DNA from: Bacteroidales bacterium
Lineage (GTDB): Bacteria > Bacteroidota > Bacteroidia > Bacteroidales > UBA932
NCBI GenBank assembly: GCA_017555925.1
Contig: JAFZFL010000032.1
Coordinates: 1 to 10,876 of the forward strand
Direction: 5' to 3'
DNA length: 10,876 bases
Positions within the stretch are counted from its first letter, which is position 1; the number at the start of each line of letters is the position of its first letter. Below the pieces are notes generated by a model. The model ran no database searches and was not told the DNA's origin. It worked only from the letters and a program-made list of their open reading frames with translations. This document shows positions 1 to 7,275 of this stretch, one piece after another. Position numbers and translations under genes: made by a program.

Positions 1-494
1 AGGCTTGATGCTGAATAGACAGATACATAGCTGTTTGTATACTCATATGAGCCGTCGGGATTAACATTATACTCTTTTCCTGCATTTGTAACGTAAAGGC
101 AGCCGCCTCCACCAATAATCTCCCTGCAGTTTGAAAGTTGGGTTGTTACGGGAGCTGTGAGTACTGCCATAGTGGTAATGTCAACAATAACAATCTTATC
201 TGGATTAGAGCAAAGCAGGAAGCCGACACCTGAAGATGAGTATGTTCCAGACATTAGAGTCGCACCCAATTTTGTACCATTATTGGCCGCTGCATAAGCA
301 TTTGGGGTCATTGTTTTAGTGTTCTCATCATATACATAGATACTTGCATTCTGCTCGGTATAGTTGCCCTGGTTAAGAATCACAACTTTGTTTTTAACTT
401 CGAGGTTTTCATTGCTGACTGTGCCATTGTTTTTGTTACAGCTGAAAAGAATGGCAGAGAGTGCTACAAAAAGAAAAAGTGCGTTTTTTTTCAT
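1..494 (-). CDS. btuG: BtuG-like cobalamin-binding surface lipoprotein (N-terminal part, cut by window edge)
   Basis: The 164 visible codons open with a lipoprotein signal peptide: MKKNALFLF, a hydrophobic stretch, then the lipobox LFSC with the acylated cysteine at residue 19. A short Asn-rich linker follows. From about residue 36 the sequence has the rhythm of a YncE/DUF5074-type beta-propeller: VVILNQGNYTEQNASIYVYD, then an N-N-G-T-K-L-G stretch, and LYVTN at residues 133-137. In gut Bacteroides, BtuG is a seven-bladed propeller lipoprotein that captures B12 at the cell surface and passes it to BtuB. The gene begins 48 bases after the btuB stop on the same strand, so it is probably co-transcribed under the riboswitch. 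The BtuG call is inferred from fold motifs plus position; a different propeller lipoprotein in a B12 operon remains possible. The C-terminal part lies beyond position 1. Confidence 0.72.
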   Translation of the reverse strand, partial: MKKNALFLFVALSAILFSCNKNNGTVSNENLEVKNKVVILNQGNYTEQNASIYVYDENTKTMTPNAYAAANNGTKLGATLMSGTYSSSGVGFLLCSNPDKIVIVDITTMAVLTAPVTTQLSNCREIIGGGGCLYVTNAGKEYNVNPDGSYEYTNSYVSVYSASS

Positions 495-542
495 ATATAT
501 TTAATTTGTTAGTTTATAATCATTTTACTCTTCCCGACAGAT

Positions 543-2477
543 TTAAAAAATCAACTGCACCGCTAATGCAAAATTAGTGCCTGGCATGGCATAGAATCTT
601 ACATTCTGGTAATCGGTATTGAATATGTTTTTAATTTCGCCCGTAATACCCCACTCTTTGGAAAGAAATGGAAATTTGTAATTTATTGCAAAATCGAGGA
701 GTGAGTAAGCCGGCATTATATCATAAATGTCGGTGGATGTACGCTCTCCTGCGTAGTTATATGTAATATTGGCTGTGAGCCTGTTGATATTTGCGCCCAA
801 GTTGACGGTTGCTGTATGTTTGGGCTGGTAAGCCATCTGATGACCCACTGACGGGTCATTTGCAAGCAATGATTTTTCAACTGTAACATCTGTAAATGCA
901 TAATTTGCATCGAGAAACATTTTCCAGCCGTTCCACTTCTTTATAATGCCCAAACCGCACTCGATACCCTTGGAGCAGACCTCCGGAACATTGGATGGAC
1001 GCCATATCTCTCCTGTTGGAAGCCATCTGATCCAATCATAAACCTGCGAGATATAGGCTGTAACAAAGCCCTTTGCCTCCCAGCTTCTGTAGATTAGGGA
1101 ATAATCTGCACCAATCTCATAGGTTGTTCCTGTTTCGGCATTCAGATTAGCTGTAGTACCACCCCAATAGCGGTCATTCAAAGTAGGAATCTTTGCATTT
1201 TTTGAGAAAGAGGCTCTGGCCGACAGATTGTGGAGCGCATCCTTTGTGCTCTTACTGTATGGGTCAACAATCTGGTACTTCAAATTTAGTGATGGCTGCA
1301 CCGGAATTCTCATATCTGTTACAAATGAGCCGCGTATTCCGGCTCCCACTGTCAGGGGTTGGAATGGAGTCCAGAGCATCAGGGCAAAAATATCACCCCT
1401 CCACTCTTTGGTGCCGGCTTTATAGGCTTCAACATTGGGTTTGATATACTCCACAGCAGCCCCTCCTTTTATATTAAATCTCTTGTAGCGGTACTCAATG
1501 TCGCCATTTGCAGTTACTCTGTCGGCTTCAATTATATCCTTCTCATATAACTCATAGTCGTGGCAATAAGAGGTGCGTACATTGTAGTGCCAGCTCTCAC
1601 GGTTGCCGCTGTATGCAATTGATGCCTTGAGGTTTCTGTCCAGAATTGAATGGTATGAGAGTTCGTTCATGTTGTTGGATACAGAGGGCTGTATATTTCT
1701 GTTGAAGTCCAGATACATTACGCTCATCTGCAGAAGCGACTTGTCCTTAAATTTTCTGAACACTTCCTGAAGGGCTCCCCAGTTGCAGTATTGCGCATTG
1801 TTCAGTCTCTCAATAGGCTTCTCAATTTCTGTATTGTTCCTGAACTTGAAGTTGTTTTTTGCGTAAGTCCAATATGCGCTGGTGCGGCTCTCCCAGCCAT
1901 TCTTGCTATATCTCAAGGTCGCACCCGAAAACAGGGTTGCAAAGCTGCCCCCCTTAAGTGTAATATCTCCGCTTATTCCATCATTGAACAGTGGAGTAGT
2001 ATTCAATTGTATATTTCCACTCAAACTCCCATTTCCATACAGTGCCGAATTGCCACCCAGGTGAAGTGTCATATTATCAAAAAAATAGAGTGGCACATGG
2101 CTCAGGTCGGTCTGTCCCATGGTTGGTATTGCAAGCGATTGCCCGTTCCAGTCAATAGTTGTATGTGAAGAGGAAGTGCCGCGCATTGAAATATAGGAAC
2201 TCATGCCTCTGCCATACTCCTTTATATAAATGGCAGTCTGTTGTTTTATGAAGTCCGACAGCGAGTTGCTTGCAGATACTTGAGATATCTCTTCAAATTT
2301 CTGGTATCGTGTGCCTGGATTGAACTTGGCATTGCGAGATGCATTTTGCTTAACGGTTCTGCTTATGACAACCGTAGAAAGAGTATCTTCTTCTTGAGCG
2401 TATGAAAAAACTGGAATTGCTATTGCAAGCAGCAGAACGAGAATTGTTGCGGAGAATGCGCGCGTGTAGCTTTTCAT
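543..2477 (-). CDS. btuB: BtuB-type TonB-dependent outer-membrane cobalamin receptor
   Basis: This 644-residue protein should carry B12 across the outer membrane using TonB energy. It has a signal peptide (residues 1-27, cleavage after YA), a TonB-box-like DTLSTVVI at 31-38 (compare DTLVV in E. coli BtuB), a plug domain around 58-160 (SDFIKQQTAIYIKEYGRG, then SMRGTSSSHT and ALYGNGSLSGNIQL), a 22-strand-type barrel rich in aromatic strands, and a C-terminal phenylalanine typical of barrel insertion. Its length is close to E. coli BtuB (614) and far below SusC proteins (about 1000); it lacks the SusC N-terminal carboxypeptidase-like domain. The substrate call rests mainly on the cobalamin riboswitch directly upstream and the BtuG-like gene downstream. 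The start ATG (2475-2477) is preceded by a strong ribosome binding site. A related receptor for another corrinoid cannot be excluded. Confidence 0.9.
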   Translation of the reverse strand: MKSYTRAFSATILVLLLAIAIPVFSYAQEEDTLSTVVISRTVKQNASRNAKFNPGTRYQKFEEISQVSASNSLSDFIKQQTAIYIKEYGRGMSSYISMRGTSSSHTTIDWNGQSLAIPTMGQTDLSHVPLYFFDNMTLHLGGNSALYGNGSLSGNIQLNTTPLFNDGISGDITLKGGSFATLFSGATLRYSKNGWESRTSAYWTYAKNNFKFRNNTEIEKPIERLNNAQYCNWGALQEVFRKFKDKSLLQMSVMYLDFNRNIQPSVSNNMNELSYHSILDRNLKASIAYSGNRESWHYNVRTSYCHDYELYEKDIIEADRVTANGDIEYRYKRFNIKGGAAVEYIKPNVEAYKAGTKEWRGDIFALMLWTPFQPLTVGAGIRGSFVTDMRIPVQPSLNLKYQIVDPYSKSTKDALHNLSARASFSKNAKIPTLNDRYWGGTTANLNAETGTTYEIGADYSLIYRSWEAKGFVTAYISQVYDWIRWLPTGEIWRPSNVPEVCSKGIECGLGIIKKWNGWKMFLDANYAFTDVTVEKSLLANDPSVGHQMAYQPKHTATVNLGANINRLTANITYNYAGERTSTDIYDIMPAYSLLDFAINYKFPFLSKEWGITGEIKNIFNTDYQNVRFYAMPGTNFALAVQLIF

Positions 2478-2483
2478 AATAAA

Positions 2484-2494
2484 CTCTACCTCCC
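2484..2494 (-). promoter_or_regulatory. Strong Shine-Dalgarno sequence of btuB, in a hairpin loop
   Basis: On the minus strand GGGAGGTAGAG lies 6 bases before the btuB ATG, a much better match to the 16S anti-SD than at other starts in this window. The sequence around it (2480-2501) can form a hairpin: AAACTTT pairs with TAGAGTTT-side bases (7 bp including one G-U), leaving CGGGAGGT in the loop. This is the presumed translational target of the riboswitch. Confidence 0.7.
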
Positions 2495-2509
2495 GAAAGT
2501 TTAAAAAAA

Positions 2510-2707
2510 AAGTTCACGAGCAGATTTTCTGACTTAATTTTACACTCTCCTTCTCAATCACGGCCAAAAGGTACAAACCAAAAGACGCAATGAAAAATGG
2601 ACTGCGAGTAACTGGTGGGGCCAGTATTGTACACCATCCCCAACCAGAAATATTACAGCAGCGGGTACTGTTCCGGATTTTCACCGGATTCCCTTTCTCC
2701 TGAACTT
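2510..2707 (-). ncRNA. Cobalamin (adenosylcobalamin-type) riboswitch aptamer
   Basis: Read on the minus strand, 2653-2694 carries the conserved core: GGGAATCCGGTGAAAATCC, then GGAACAGTACCCGCTGCTGT. Further on, GGAGAGTGTAAAATTAAGTC and GTCAGAAAATCTGC (about 2520-2533) form the B12-box end of the aptamer. The closing stem P1 is visible: 2697-2707 (AAGTTCAGGAG) pairs with 2510-2520 (CTCGTGAACTT), 11 positions with a single G-G mismatch. P5 is also clear: CTGGTTGGGG against CCCCACCAG, whose loop carries AATACTGG where many family members have GCCACTG. A run of U follows P1 directly. The element sits between promoter and btuB, so it should switch off btuB and btuG when B12 is plentiful. It fills most of the 275-base gap between btuB and the OsmC gene. 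Confidence 0.95.
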
Positions 2708-2734
2708 AAAAATATTAATAACTAAAAACTGGTG

Positions 2735-2742
2735 CAAATATA
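2735..2742 (-). promoter_or_regulatory. Bacteroidota -7 promoter box for the B12 operon
   Basis: TATATTTG on the minus strand matches the TAnnTTTG consensus, and predicts a transcript starting near 2728-2731, about 20 bases before the riboswitch P1 stem. I could not find a TTTG -33 box at the usual spacing; the nearest TTG is about 24 bases upstream. The box lies only about 11 bases past the stop of the OsmC gene. Confidence 0.6.
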
Positions 2743-2752
2743 GCAAAAGTAT

Positions 2753-3160
2753 TTAATAATTGAAGACAATGGTCTTTATCAGATCAGGATGAAGACTGTT
2801 TGCTACAGGACAAGTTCTTGCAGCGGCCTCAATTACGCGTTTCTGCCTATCTGTAAGATTAGCATCTTTAGGGAAGTTGAATGTTATTTTTACCTCAACA
2901 ACTCTTCTTGGGTTAGTACCCATAATCTTCTCTGTCTCTACGGTAGTTCCGTCAATATTGTAACCATACTCCTCTGAAGAGATGCCCATAATTGTAAGCA
3001 TGCAGCTTCCTAGTGCAGTAGCCAAAAGATCTGTTGGAGAAAAGAACTCTCCTTTTCCATGATTGTCAAGAGGAGCATCTGTAACCAATTTGGAACCTGA
3101 TTGGTCGTGGATAGCCTCAGTTCTCAAATTCCCGGTGTAAACTGTACTAATTTTTGTCAT
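2753..3160 (-). CDS. OsmC/Ohr-family protein, probable peroxide-reducing thiol protein
   Basis: This 135-residue cytoplasmic protein has the normal OsmC-family length and its two signature cysteines: C53 in [13 protein letters not shown] and C117 in [11 protein letters not shown]. In OsmC and Ohr these form the redox pair that reduces hydroperoxides, with the first as the attacking cysteine. The preceding [17 protein letters not shown] segment is also typical. It resembles the YhfA-like OsmC subgroup more than classical Ohr, so the true substrate is uncertain. The ATG at 3158-3160 lies inside the end of miaB (14-base overlap, different frame), so the two are almost certainly translated from one mRNA. 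No terminator is visible after its stop; the B12 operon promoter follows at once. Confidence 0.9.
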   Translation of the reverse strand: MTKISTVYTGNLRTEAIHDQSGSKLVTDAPLDNHGKGEFFSPTDLLATALGSCMLTIMGISSEEYGYNIDGTTVETEKIMGTNPRRVVEVKITFNFPKDANLTDRQKRVIEAAARTCPVANSLHPDLIKTIVFNY

Positions 3161-4658
3161 TTCTTTGATTTTTTAAATTATTTATCTCTTTTGTAATTAT
3201 CTCTTTAAGATCTTTTCCAATCTCAATAATATCATTTTTTATATCTTCAAAATCCAACCTTTTTGCAAAGCTTGTCACTTCTGGCTCCTCTACAATTTCT
3301 GCAATAAGTGTGGCACTTGTGCATGATGTGACCTTTACATTAACGTAATCTCCAATTTTATACCCCTTGGCATCAAATACACATGTCTTGTTTTGTGGCG
3401 TTCTTCCAATAAGCTGTTGGTCGGATCTCTTGGAAACGCCCTCAATAAGAACAGTATAAACTTTGCCAAGGCTCTTTTGGTTGCTCTCCAGCGACAAGCG
3501 GTTCTGCAACTCAATAATCTCATTAAGTCTTCTGGTCTTCTCCTTTAGAGGCACATCATCCGTAAAATGGCGGGCAGCTTTTGTGTTTGGCCTTAATGAG
3601 TACTGGAACATGAATGCAGAGTCATAACCCACCTCTTTCATCAAAGAGAGGGTATCCTGATGGTCCTCTTCTGTTTCTGAGCAGAATCCTGCAATAATAT
3701 CTGTGGTAATGGCGCAGTCAGGCAGAATTTCCCTAATCTTCCTCACTCTCTCCATATACCCCTCTCTTGTATATTTTCTGTTCATTTTAAGCAACATGGC
3801 ATTACTTCCAGATTGTACAGGAAGGTGGATATGATTGCAGATATTAGGATATACGGCCATAGTGTAGAGCACTCCATTACCCATATCTTTAGGGTGTGAA
3901 GTGGAAAAACGTACTCTTAATTTGGGGTCTACAAGCGCAACAAGTTCAAGAAGTTGTGCAAAATTGACGGTCTCTGTAGGATTGTCGGGATTATGCCAGT
4001 GATATGAGTCAACATTCTGTCCCAATAACGTCACCTCCTTATATCCGTTGTCAAAAAGCTCCTGGGCCTCTCTCACAATACTGTGGGGATCTCTGCTTCT
4101 CTCAGCACCTCTGGTGTATGGCACAACACAGTAAGAACACATATTGTTGCAGCCTCTCATAATGGAGATAAATGCGGATACTCCATTCTTGTCCATTCTT
4201 ACAGGCGAAATGTCGGCATAGGTCTCTTCGCGTGAAAGAAGAGTGTTTATCTGTTTGCTTCCAGAATCAAGCGCTGCAATAAGTTTTGCAATATCTCTAT
4301 ATGCGTCTGGTCCTGCTACAATGTCAACTGCAGGATGTTCGAGCAGTTCGCTCTTCAAACGTTCGGCCATGCAGCCTAAAATGCCAACTATCAAGCCTTT
4401 GCGTTTCTTCTTCTCCTGTAAGAAAACATCAAGCCTTCCCCATATTCTCTGCTCGGCATTGTCTCTGATGGAACAGGTGTTTACAAGAATAACATCTGCC
4501 TTCTCAATGGAATCACAAAGTGCATAACCTGCTTTTTGCAATACGGAAAGTACAACTTCACTGTCATTGACATTCATCTGACATCCGTATGTTTCAATGA
4601 AAACTTGTGGACGTTGCTCATCCAGTATTGGTCTTATAGAAATAAAATTATTGCTCAT
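3147..4658 (-). CDS. miaB: MiaB, tRNA-2-methylthio-N6-dimethylallyladenosine synthase
   Basis: MiaB adds a methylthio group to i6A37 of tRNAs reading UNN codons, using two iron-sulfur clusters and S-adenosylmethionine. The UPF0004 domain is N-terminal with cluster cysteines C26 (ETYGCQMN), C62 ([11 protein letters not shown]) and C96 ([10 protein letters not shown]). The radical-SAM motif CxxxCxxC is C170-C174-C177 ([18 protein letters not shown]). A TRAM domain ends near residue 456. [12 protein letters not shown] and the overall layout fit MiaB rather than MtaB or RimO. I chose the ATG at 4656-4658 (MSNNFIS) because an 18-residue upstream extension would run through the promoter box and matches nothing in the family. 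The product is 503 residues; the last 47 form a charged, heptad-like tail beyond the usual MiaB end. Confidence 0.97.
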   Translation of the reverse strand: MSNNFISIRPILDEQRPQVFIETYGCQMNVNDSEVVLSVLQKAGYALCDSIEKADVILVNTCSIRDNAEQRIWGRLDVFLQEKKKRKGLIVGILGCMAERLKSELLEHPAVDIVAGPDAYRDIAKLIAALDSGSKQINTLLSREETYADISPVRMDKNGVSAFISIMRGCNNMCSYCVVPYTRGAERSRDPHSIVREAQELFDNGYKEVTLLGQNVDSYHWHNPDNPTETVNFAQLLELVALVDPKLRVRFSTSHPKDMGNGVLYTMAVYPNICNHIHLPVQSGSNAMLLKMNRKYTREGYMERVRKIREILPDCAITTDIIAGFCSETEEDHQDTLSLMKEVGYDSAFMFQYSLRPNTKAARHFTDDVPLKEKTRRLNEIIELQNRLSLESNQKSLGKVYTVLIEGVSKRSDQQLIGRTPQNKTCVFDAKGYKIGDYVNVKVTSCTSATLIAEIVEEPEVTSFAKRLDFEDIKNDIIEIGKDLKEIITKEINNLKNQRNDKN

Positions 4659-4686
4659 GGTAAATTTTTTGCATACAAATAGCATA

Positions 4687-4694
4687 CAAAGATA
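4687..4694 (-). promoter_or_regulatory. -7 promoter box for miaB
   Basis: TATCTTTG on the minus strand fits TAnnTTTG exactly, 28 bases before the chosen miaB start, giving a leader of about 23 bases. A TTTTG lies 15 bases upstream, somewhat closer than the usual -33 spacing. Confidence 0.55.
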
Positions 4695-4734
4695 GAGTTT
4701 TTGACTATTCAAAAGTATATATTCATAATTTTTT

Positions 4735-4742
4735 TACCTTTG
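4735..4742 (+). promoter_or_regulatory. -7 promoter box for the LEA-2 lipoprotein / SPOR gene pair
   Basis: TACCTTTG matches TAnnTTTG, about 21 bases before the ATG at 4764, predicting a short leader. It lies 40 bases from the opposing miaB box, so the 105-base gap 4659-4763 acts as a divergent promoter. No good -33 TTTG is seen at standard spacing. Confidence 0.55.
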
Positions 4743-4763
4743 TCAAACCAAAAGAACAGATAT

Positions 4764-5237
4764 ATGAAATGGAAAATTTTGTCTCTGTTAATGTGCGGAT
4801 TCCTGTTTGTGGGATGTTCACAATATAAGCAGATAGATGTGGATGATATAAAAATTGCCAAAATCAAGATGAACTCTGCCAAAGAGATAGATTTGAAGTT
4901 TGGCATAACAGTAGAAAATCCATCAAGAACACTCTTTACGCTTCAAGCCATAGATGGCGTCATTTATAGAAATGGAGCAGAGTTTGCCAATATGGTACTT
5001 CTTGAGGAGGTTCAGGTTCCTGCGCGATTCTCTGGAGATGTGCAGGCTATGTGCCGTCTTACACTTACAGATCCGTTGGCGGCTTTGGCGTTAGGGTTAA
5101 ATTTGGCCTCTTTGAACAATGATTCATTTACAGTTGATGTTGTTGCAACGGTAAAGGGTGGTGCAGTGAAAAAGAGTTTCAGATACAAGGATATTCCTTT
5201 GTCTGATGTCATTAAGAAATTTGGTATAAAATTATAG
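4764..5237 (+). CDS. LEA type 2 (WHy-domain) lipoprotein
   Basis: The 157-residue product begins MKWKILSLLMCGFLFVGCSQ: a lipoprotein signal peptide with lipobox FVGC and acylated Cys18. The rest is one domain of LEA-2/WHy type: alternating hydrophobic strands, the typical FGITVENPSRTLFTLQAIDG with a conserved Asn-Pro, and later VDVVATVKGG, an all-beta sandwich fold. Bacterial LEA-2 lipoproteins are envelope proteins of poorly known role; no enzymatic residues are evident. The ATG at 4764 is preferred over an in-frame upstream start at 4701 because the latter would begin before the promoter box and bury the signal peptide. The stop is 2 bases before the next gene's ATG, so the two are co-transcribed and probably translationally coupled. 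Confidence 0.85.
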   Translation: MKWKILSLLMCGFLFVGCSQYKQIDVDDIKIAKIKMNSAKEIDLKFGITVENPSRTLFTLQAIDGVIYRNGAEFANMVLLEEVQVPARFSGDVQAMCRLTLTDPLAALALGLNLASLNNDSFTVDVVATVKGGAVKKSFRYKDIPLSDVIKKFGIKL

Positions 5238-5239
5238 CT

Positions 5240-5767
5240 ATGAAAAGTATTGTGTGTAAAATGGTCTGTAGAGTAACTTTTTGTATAATAATGCTTTTCC
5301 CAGCACTGCTCTCGGCCCAGAACATTATTGTAAAAGATACGGTAACAATCTATGAACGTGATTCATTGGTCAGAAACAGGCCAGTTGTAGAGGCCTCTCT
5401 GGTGGGCAAGGATGTATTCAGTTATATTACTGAGGACGGAAATGTTACAATAAATCAAAGTGCGTCTGTGGCTGCCGCATTTCCGGAATATTTGAAGAGT
5501 AATGCAGAAAAGAAGAAGAACGGTTACAGGATAAGAATATTCTTTGACAACAAGCAGACTGCAAGAGTCCAGTCAGAAGAGGTTGAAAAGCGCTTTAATG
5601 AACAATTCCCGCAATATCCGGTATACAGAACATATACCAACCCTTATTTTAAGGTGGCAGTAGGTGACTTCAGATCAAAGTCAGATGCAGTACGTGTTCT
5701 GGAGATTGTCAAACGTGAATACCCAAAAGCCTTTATCATAAAGGATATTATAAACTATCCTCTATAG
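5240..5767 (+). CDS. Secreted SPOR-domain protein
   Basis: This 175-residue protein has a signal peptide (hydrophobic 12-25, cleavage near SAQ at 25-27), a 60-residue middle with no recognised domain, and a C-terminal SPOR domain at about 94-170. The SPOR call rests on GYRIRIFFDNKQTARVQSEE, the helix VEKRFNEQFPQYPVYRTY and the second repeat FKVAVGDFRSKSDAVRVLEI. SPOR domains bind peptidoglycan strands stripped of stem peptides, often at division sites, so the protein is inferred to be periplasmic and associated with the cell wall. There is no lipobox. It follows the LEA-2 lipoprotein gene with a 2-base gap, suggesting a shared envelope role. Its last codon and stop (CTA TAG) are also the stop and last codon of rpoN on the other strand. 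Confidence 0.88.
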   Translation: MKSIVCKMVCRVTFCIIMLFPALLSAQNIIVKDTVTIYERDSLVRNRPVVEASLVGKDVFSYITEDGNVTINQSASVAAAFPEYLKSNAEKKKNGYRIRIFFDNKQTARVQSEEVEKRFNEQFPQYPVYRTYTNPYFKVAVGDFRSKSDAVRVLEIVKREYPKAFIIKDIINYPL

Positions 5768-7174
5768 CTCCTTGCGTAGACGGGCTATTGGAATATTGAG
5801 CTGTTCCCTATATTTGGCAACGGTACGGCGTGCTACAATATACCCCTTCTGTTGCAGAACACTTACAAGCTCCTCATCTGTGAGGGGCTTGCTTTTATTT
5901 TCGGCCTCCACACTCTCGGCAAGAATCTTCTTTATCTCTCTTGTAGATACCTCTTCTCCGCGCTCTGTCATCAGGCCTTCAGAGAAAAAGTATTTGAGAG
6001 GAAAGATGCCAAAAGGAGTTTGAATATATTTGCAGTTTACAACTCTCGATATGGTAGAGATATCCAGACCGGTTTTCTCGGCTATATTTTTAAGAACCAT
6101 TGGCTTGAGTTTGGTCTCATCTCCCTCCATGAAATAGTCGTGCTGAAACTCTATAATGGCATTCATGGTATTTTGCAAGGTATTCTGACGCTGTTTGATA
6201 GCCTCAATAAACCACTTTGCAGAATCCAGTTTTTGCTTTACGAAGGAGGCGGCCTCTTTGCCGGCCTTGTTATTGCTTCCTGCAGACTTTTCAAGCAGTG
6301 CCGCATATCTTTTGTTTACCCTCAATTCGGGAATGGAGAATTTTGGCATGCTCATAGTGAGCTCGCCATTCTTCTCTTCAAGTACGAAATCAGGAACAAT
6401 CTGTTGGGCCTGATCAATATATGAGTCATCAATCTGTCCGCCCGGACGGGGATTCAATTTAATTATCTCCTCAATTGCCTCTTTCAGTTCTTCTTGGGTA
6501 ATGCCCAGTTTGGATATGATTTTTGGGTAGTGTTTTTTTGTGAACTCCTGAAAGTAATCCTTTAGAATTGTATGGGCAATCTCCTGGGAACGGGATTTGC
6601 TCTTTGCCTCAATCTGAAGCAGTAGACACTCCTGTAAATCTCTTGCACCTATGCCAACAGGGTCAAACTCCTGAATAATCTTAAGGATACTCTCCAACTC
6701 CGTTTCAGAAGTCTCTATATTCAGTCTGAATGAGATGTCATCAGAGAGGGCTTCAAGATCTCTGCGCAGATAGCCGTCATCATCAAGACTGCCAATAACA
6801 AAGAGTGCAATGGAGCGGGTGCGCTCGTCAATTTGGCGATAACCCAACTGCATCTCCAGGCTCTGATGAAAACTCTCTCTTACGGAGAATGTATTATATT
6901 GGGGTTTGGGATCTTTACCTTGATTGTTTACATACAGTTTATACGAAGGGGTGGGATCATCTGCCGGATACTCATTTAAGGAGACATTTTTAGGAGAGCC
7001 GTCTTCATCCTCTTCTGATTGTGGAGGGGCTTCATCCAGTACCGGATTCTCTTCCAACTCTTTCTTAATGCGCTGCTCAAGTTCAAGGGTAGGCAATTCA
7101 AGTAACTTAATTGTCTGAATTTGTAGCGGCGACAATTTTGTCTGTAATTTTTGTTGTAATCCCTGTTTTAACAT
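5762..7174 (-). CDS. rpoN: RNA polymerase sigma-54 factor RpoN
   Basis: RpoN directs RNA polymerase to -24/-12 promoters and needs AAA+ activators to open DNA. The 470-residue product has the family's normal length and order: the glutamine/leucine-rich activator-contact region I (LSPLQIQTIKLLELPTLELE, then ENPVLDE), an acidic region II (about 50-90), the core-binding region (GYLRRDLEALS; DPVGIGARDLQECLLLQ), the helix-turn-helix (KNIAEKTGLDISTISRVVN), and the RpoN box ARRTVAKYRE at 448-457, which reads the -24 element. The ATG at 7172-7174 (MLKQGLQ) is chosen over an in-frame TTG 15 bases upstream because region I normally starts there and the upstream bases form the promoter box. No activator gene is in this window. 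It converges on the SPOR gene with no space for a terminator. Confidence 0.97.
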   Translation of the reverse strand: MLKQGLQQKLQTKLSPLQIQTIKLLELPTLELEQRIKKELEENPVLDEAPPQSEEDEDGSPKNVSLNEYPADDPTPSYKLYVNNQGKDPKPQYNTFSVRESFHQSLEMQLGYRQIDERTRSIALFVIGSLDDDGYLRRDLEALSDDISFRLNIETSETELESILKIIQEFDPVGIGARDLQECLLLQIEAKSKSRSQEIAHTILKDYFQEFTKKHYPKIISKLGITQEELKEAIEEIIKLNPRPGGQIDDSYIDQAQQIVPDFVLEEKNGELTMSMPKFSIPELRVNKRYAALLEKSAGSNNKAGKEAASFVKQKLDSAKWFIEAIKQRQNTLQNTMNAIIEFQHDYFMEGDETKLKPMVLKNIAEKTGLDISTISRVVNCKYIQTPFGIFPLKYFFSEGLMTERGEEVSTREIKKILAESVEAENKSKPLTDEELVSVLQQKGYIVARRTVAKYREQLNIPIARLRKEL

Positions 7175-7178
7175 AACA

Positions 7179-7186
7179 CAAATATA
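7179..7186 (-). promoter_or_regulatory. -7 promoter box very close to the rpoN start
   Basis: TATATTTG on the minus strand matches TAnnTTTG, with only 4 bases between it and the rpoN ATG. With usual promoter geometry transcription would start at or within a base or two of the ATG, giving a leaderless mRNA. No -33 TTTG is visible at the usual distance. Confidence 0.4.
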
Positions 7187-7275
7187 CAATTTTTATTTGT
7201 AAGCAGATTGATTTATTAATTTTCTTAACTTAGCAATCTGAAAGGCCCGCAAATGGGTAATTAAAATAATAGTCT

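Noticed and set aside
1791..2168. 125-codon open frame on the plus strand opposite btuB
   Set aside because: Cysteine- and proline-rich shadow of the receptor coding strand with no family features.
543..2477. Reading the receptor as a SusC-type glycan transporter
   Set aside because: It is too short, lacks the N-terminal carboxypeptidase-like domain, has no SusD neighbour and sits under a B12 riboswitch.
4659..4712. 18-residue upstream extension of MiaB
   Set aside because: It would be translated through the TAnnTTTG box and has no similarity to MiaB N-termini; MSNNFIS is the better start.
4701..4763. Upstream start for the LEA-2 lipoprotein
   Set aside because: It would start before the promoter box and place 21 residues ahead of a clear lipoprotein signal peptide.
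5852..6424. 190-codon open frame on the plus strand opposite rpoN
   Set aside because: It lies wholly antisense to a well-supported rpoN, has no recognisable domain or ribosome binding site, and reads like a codon-bias shadow.
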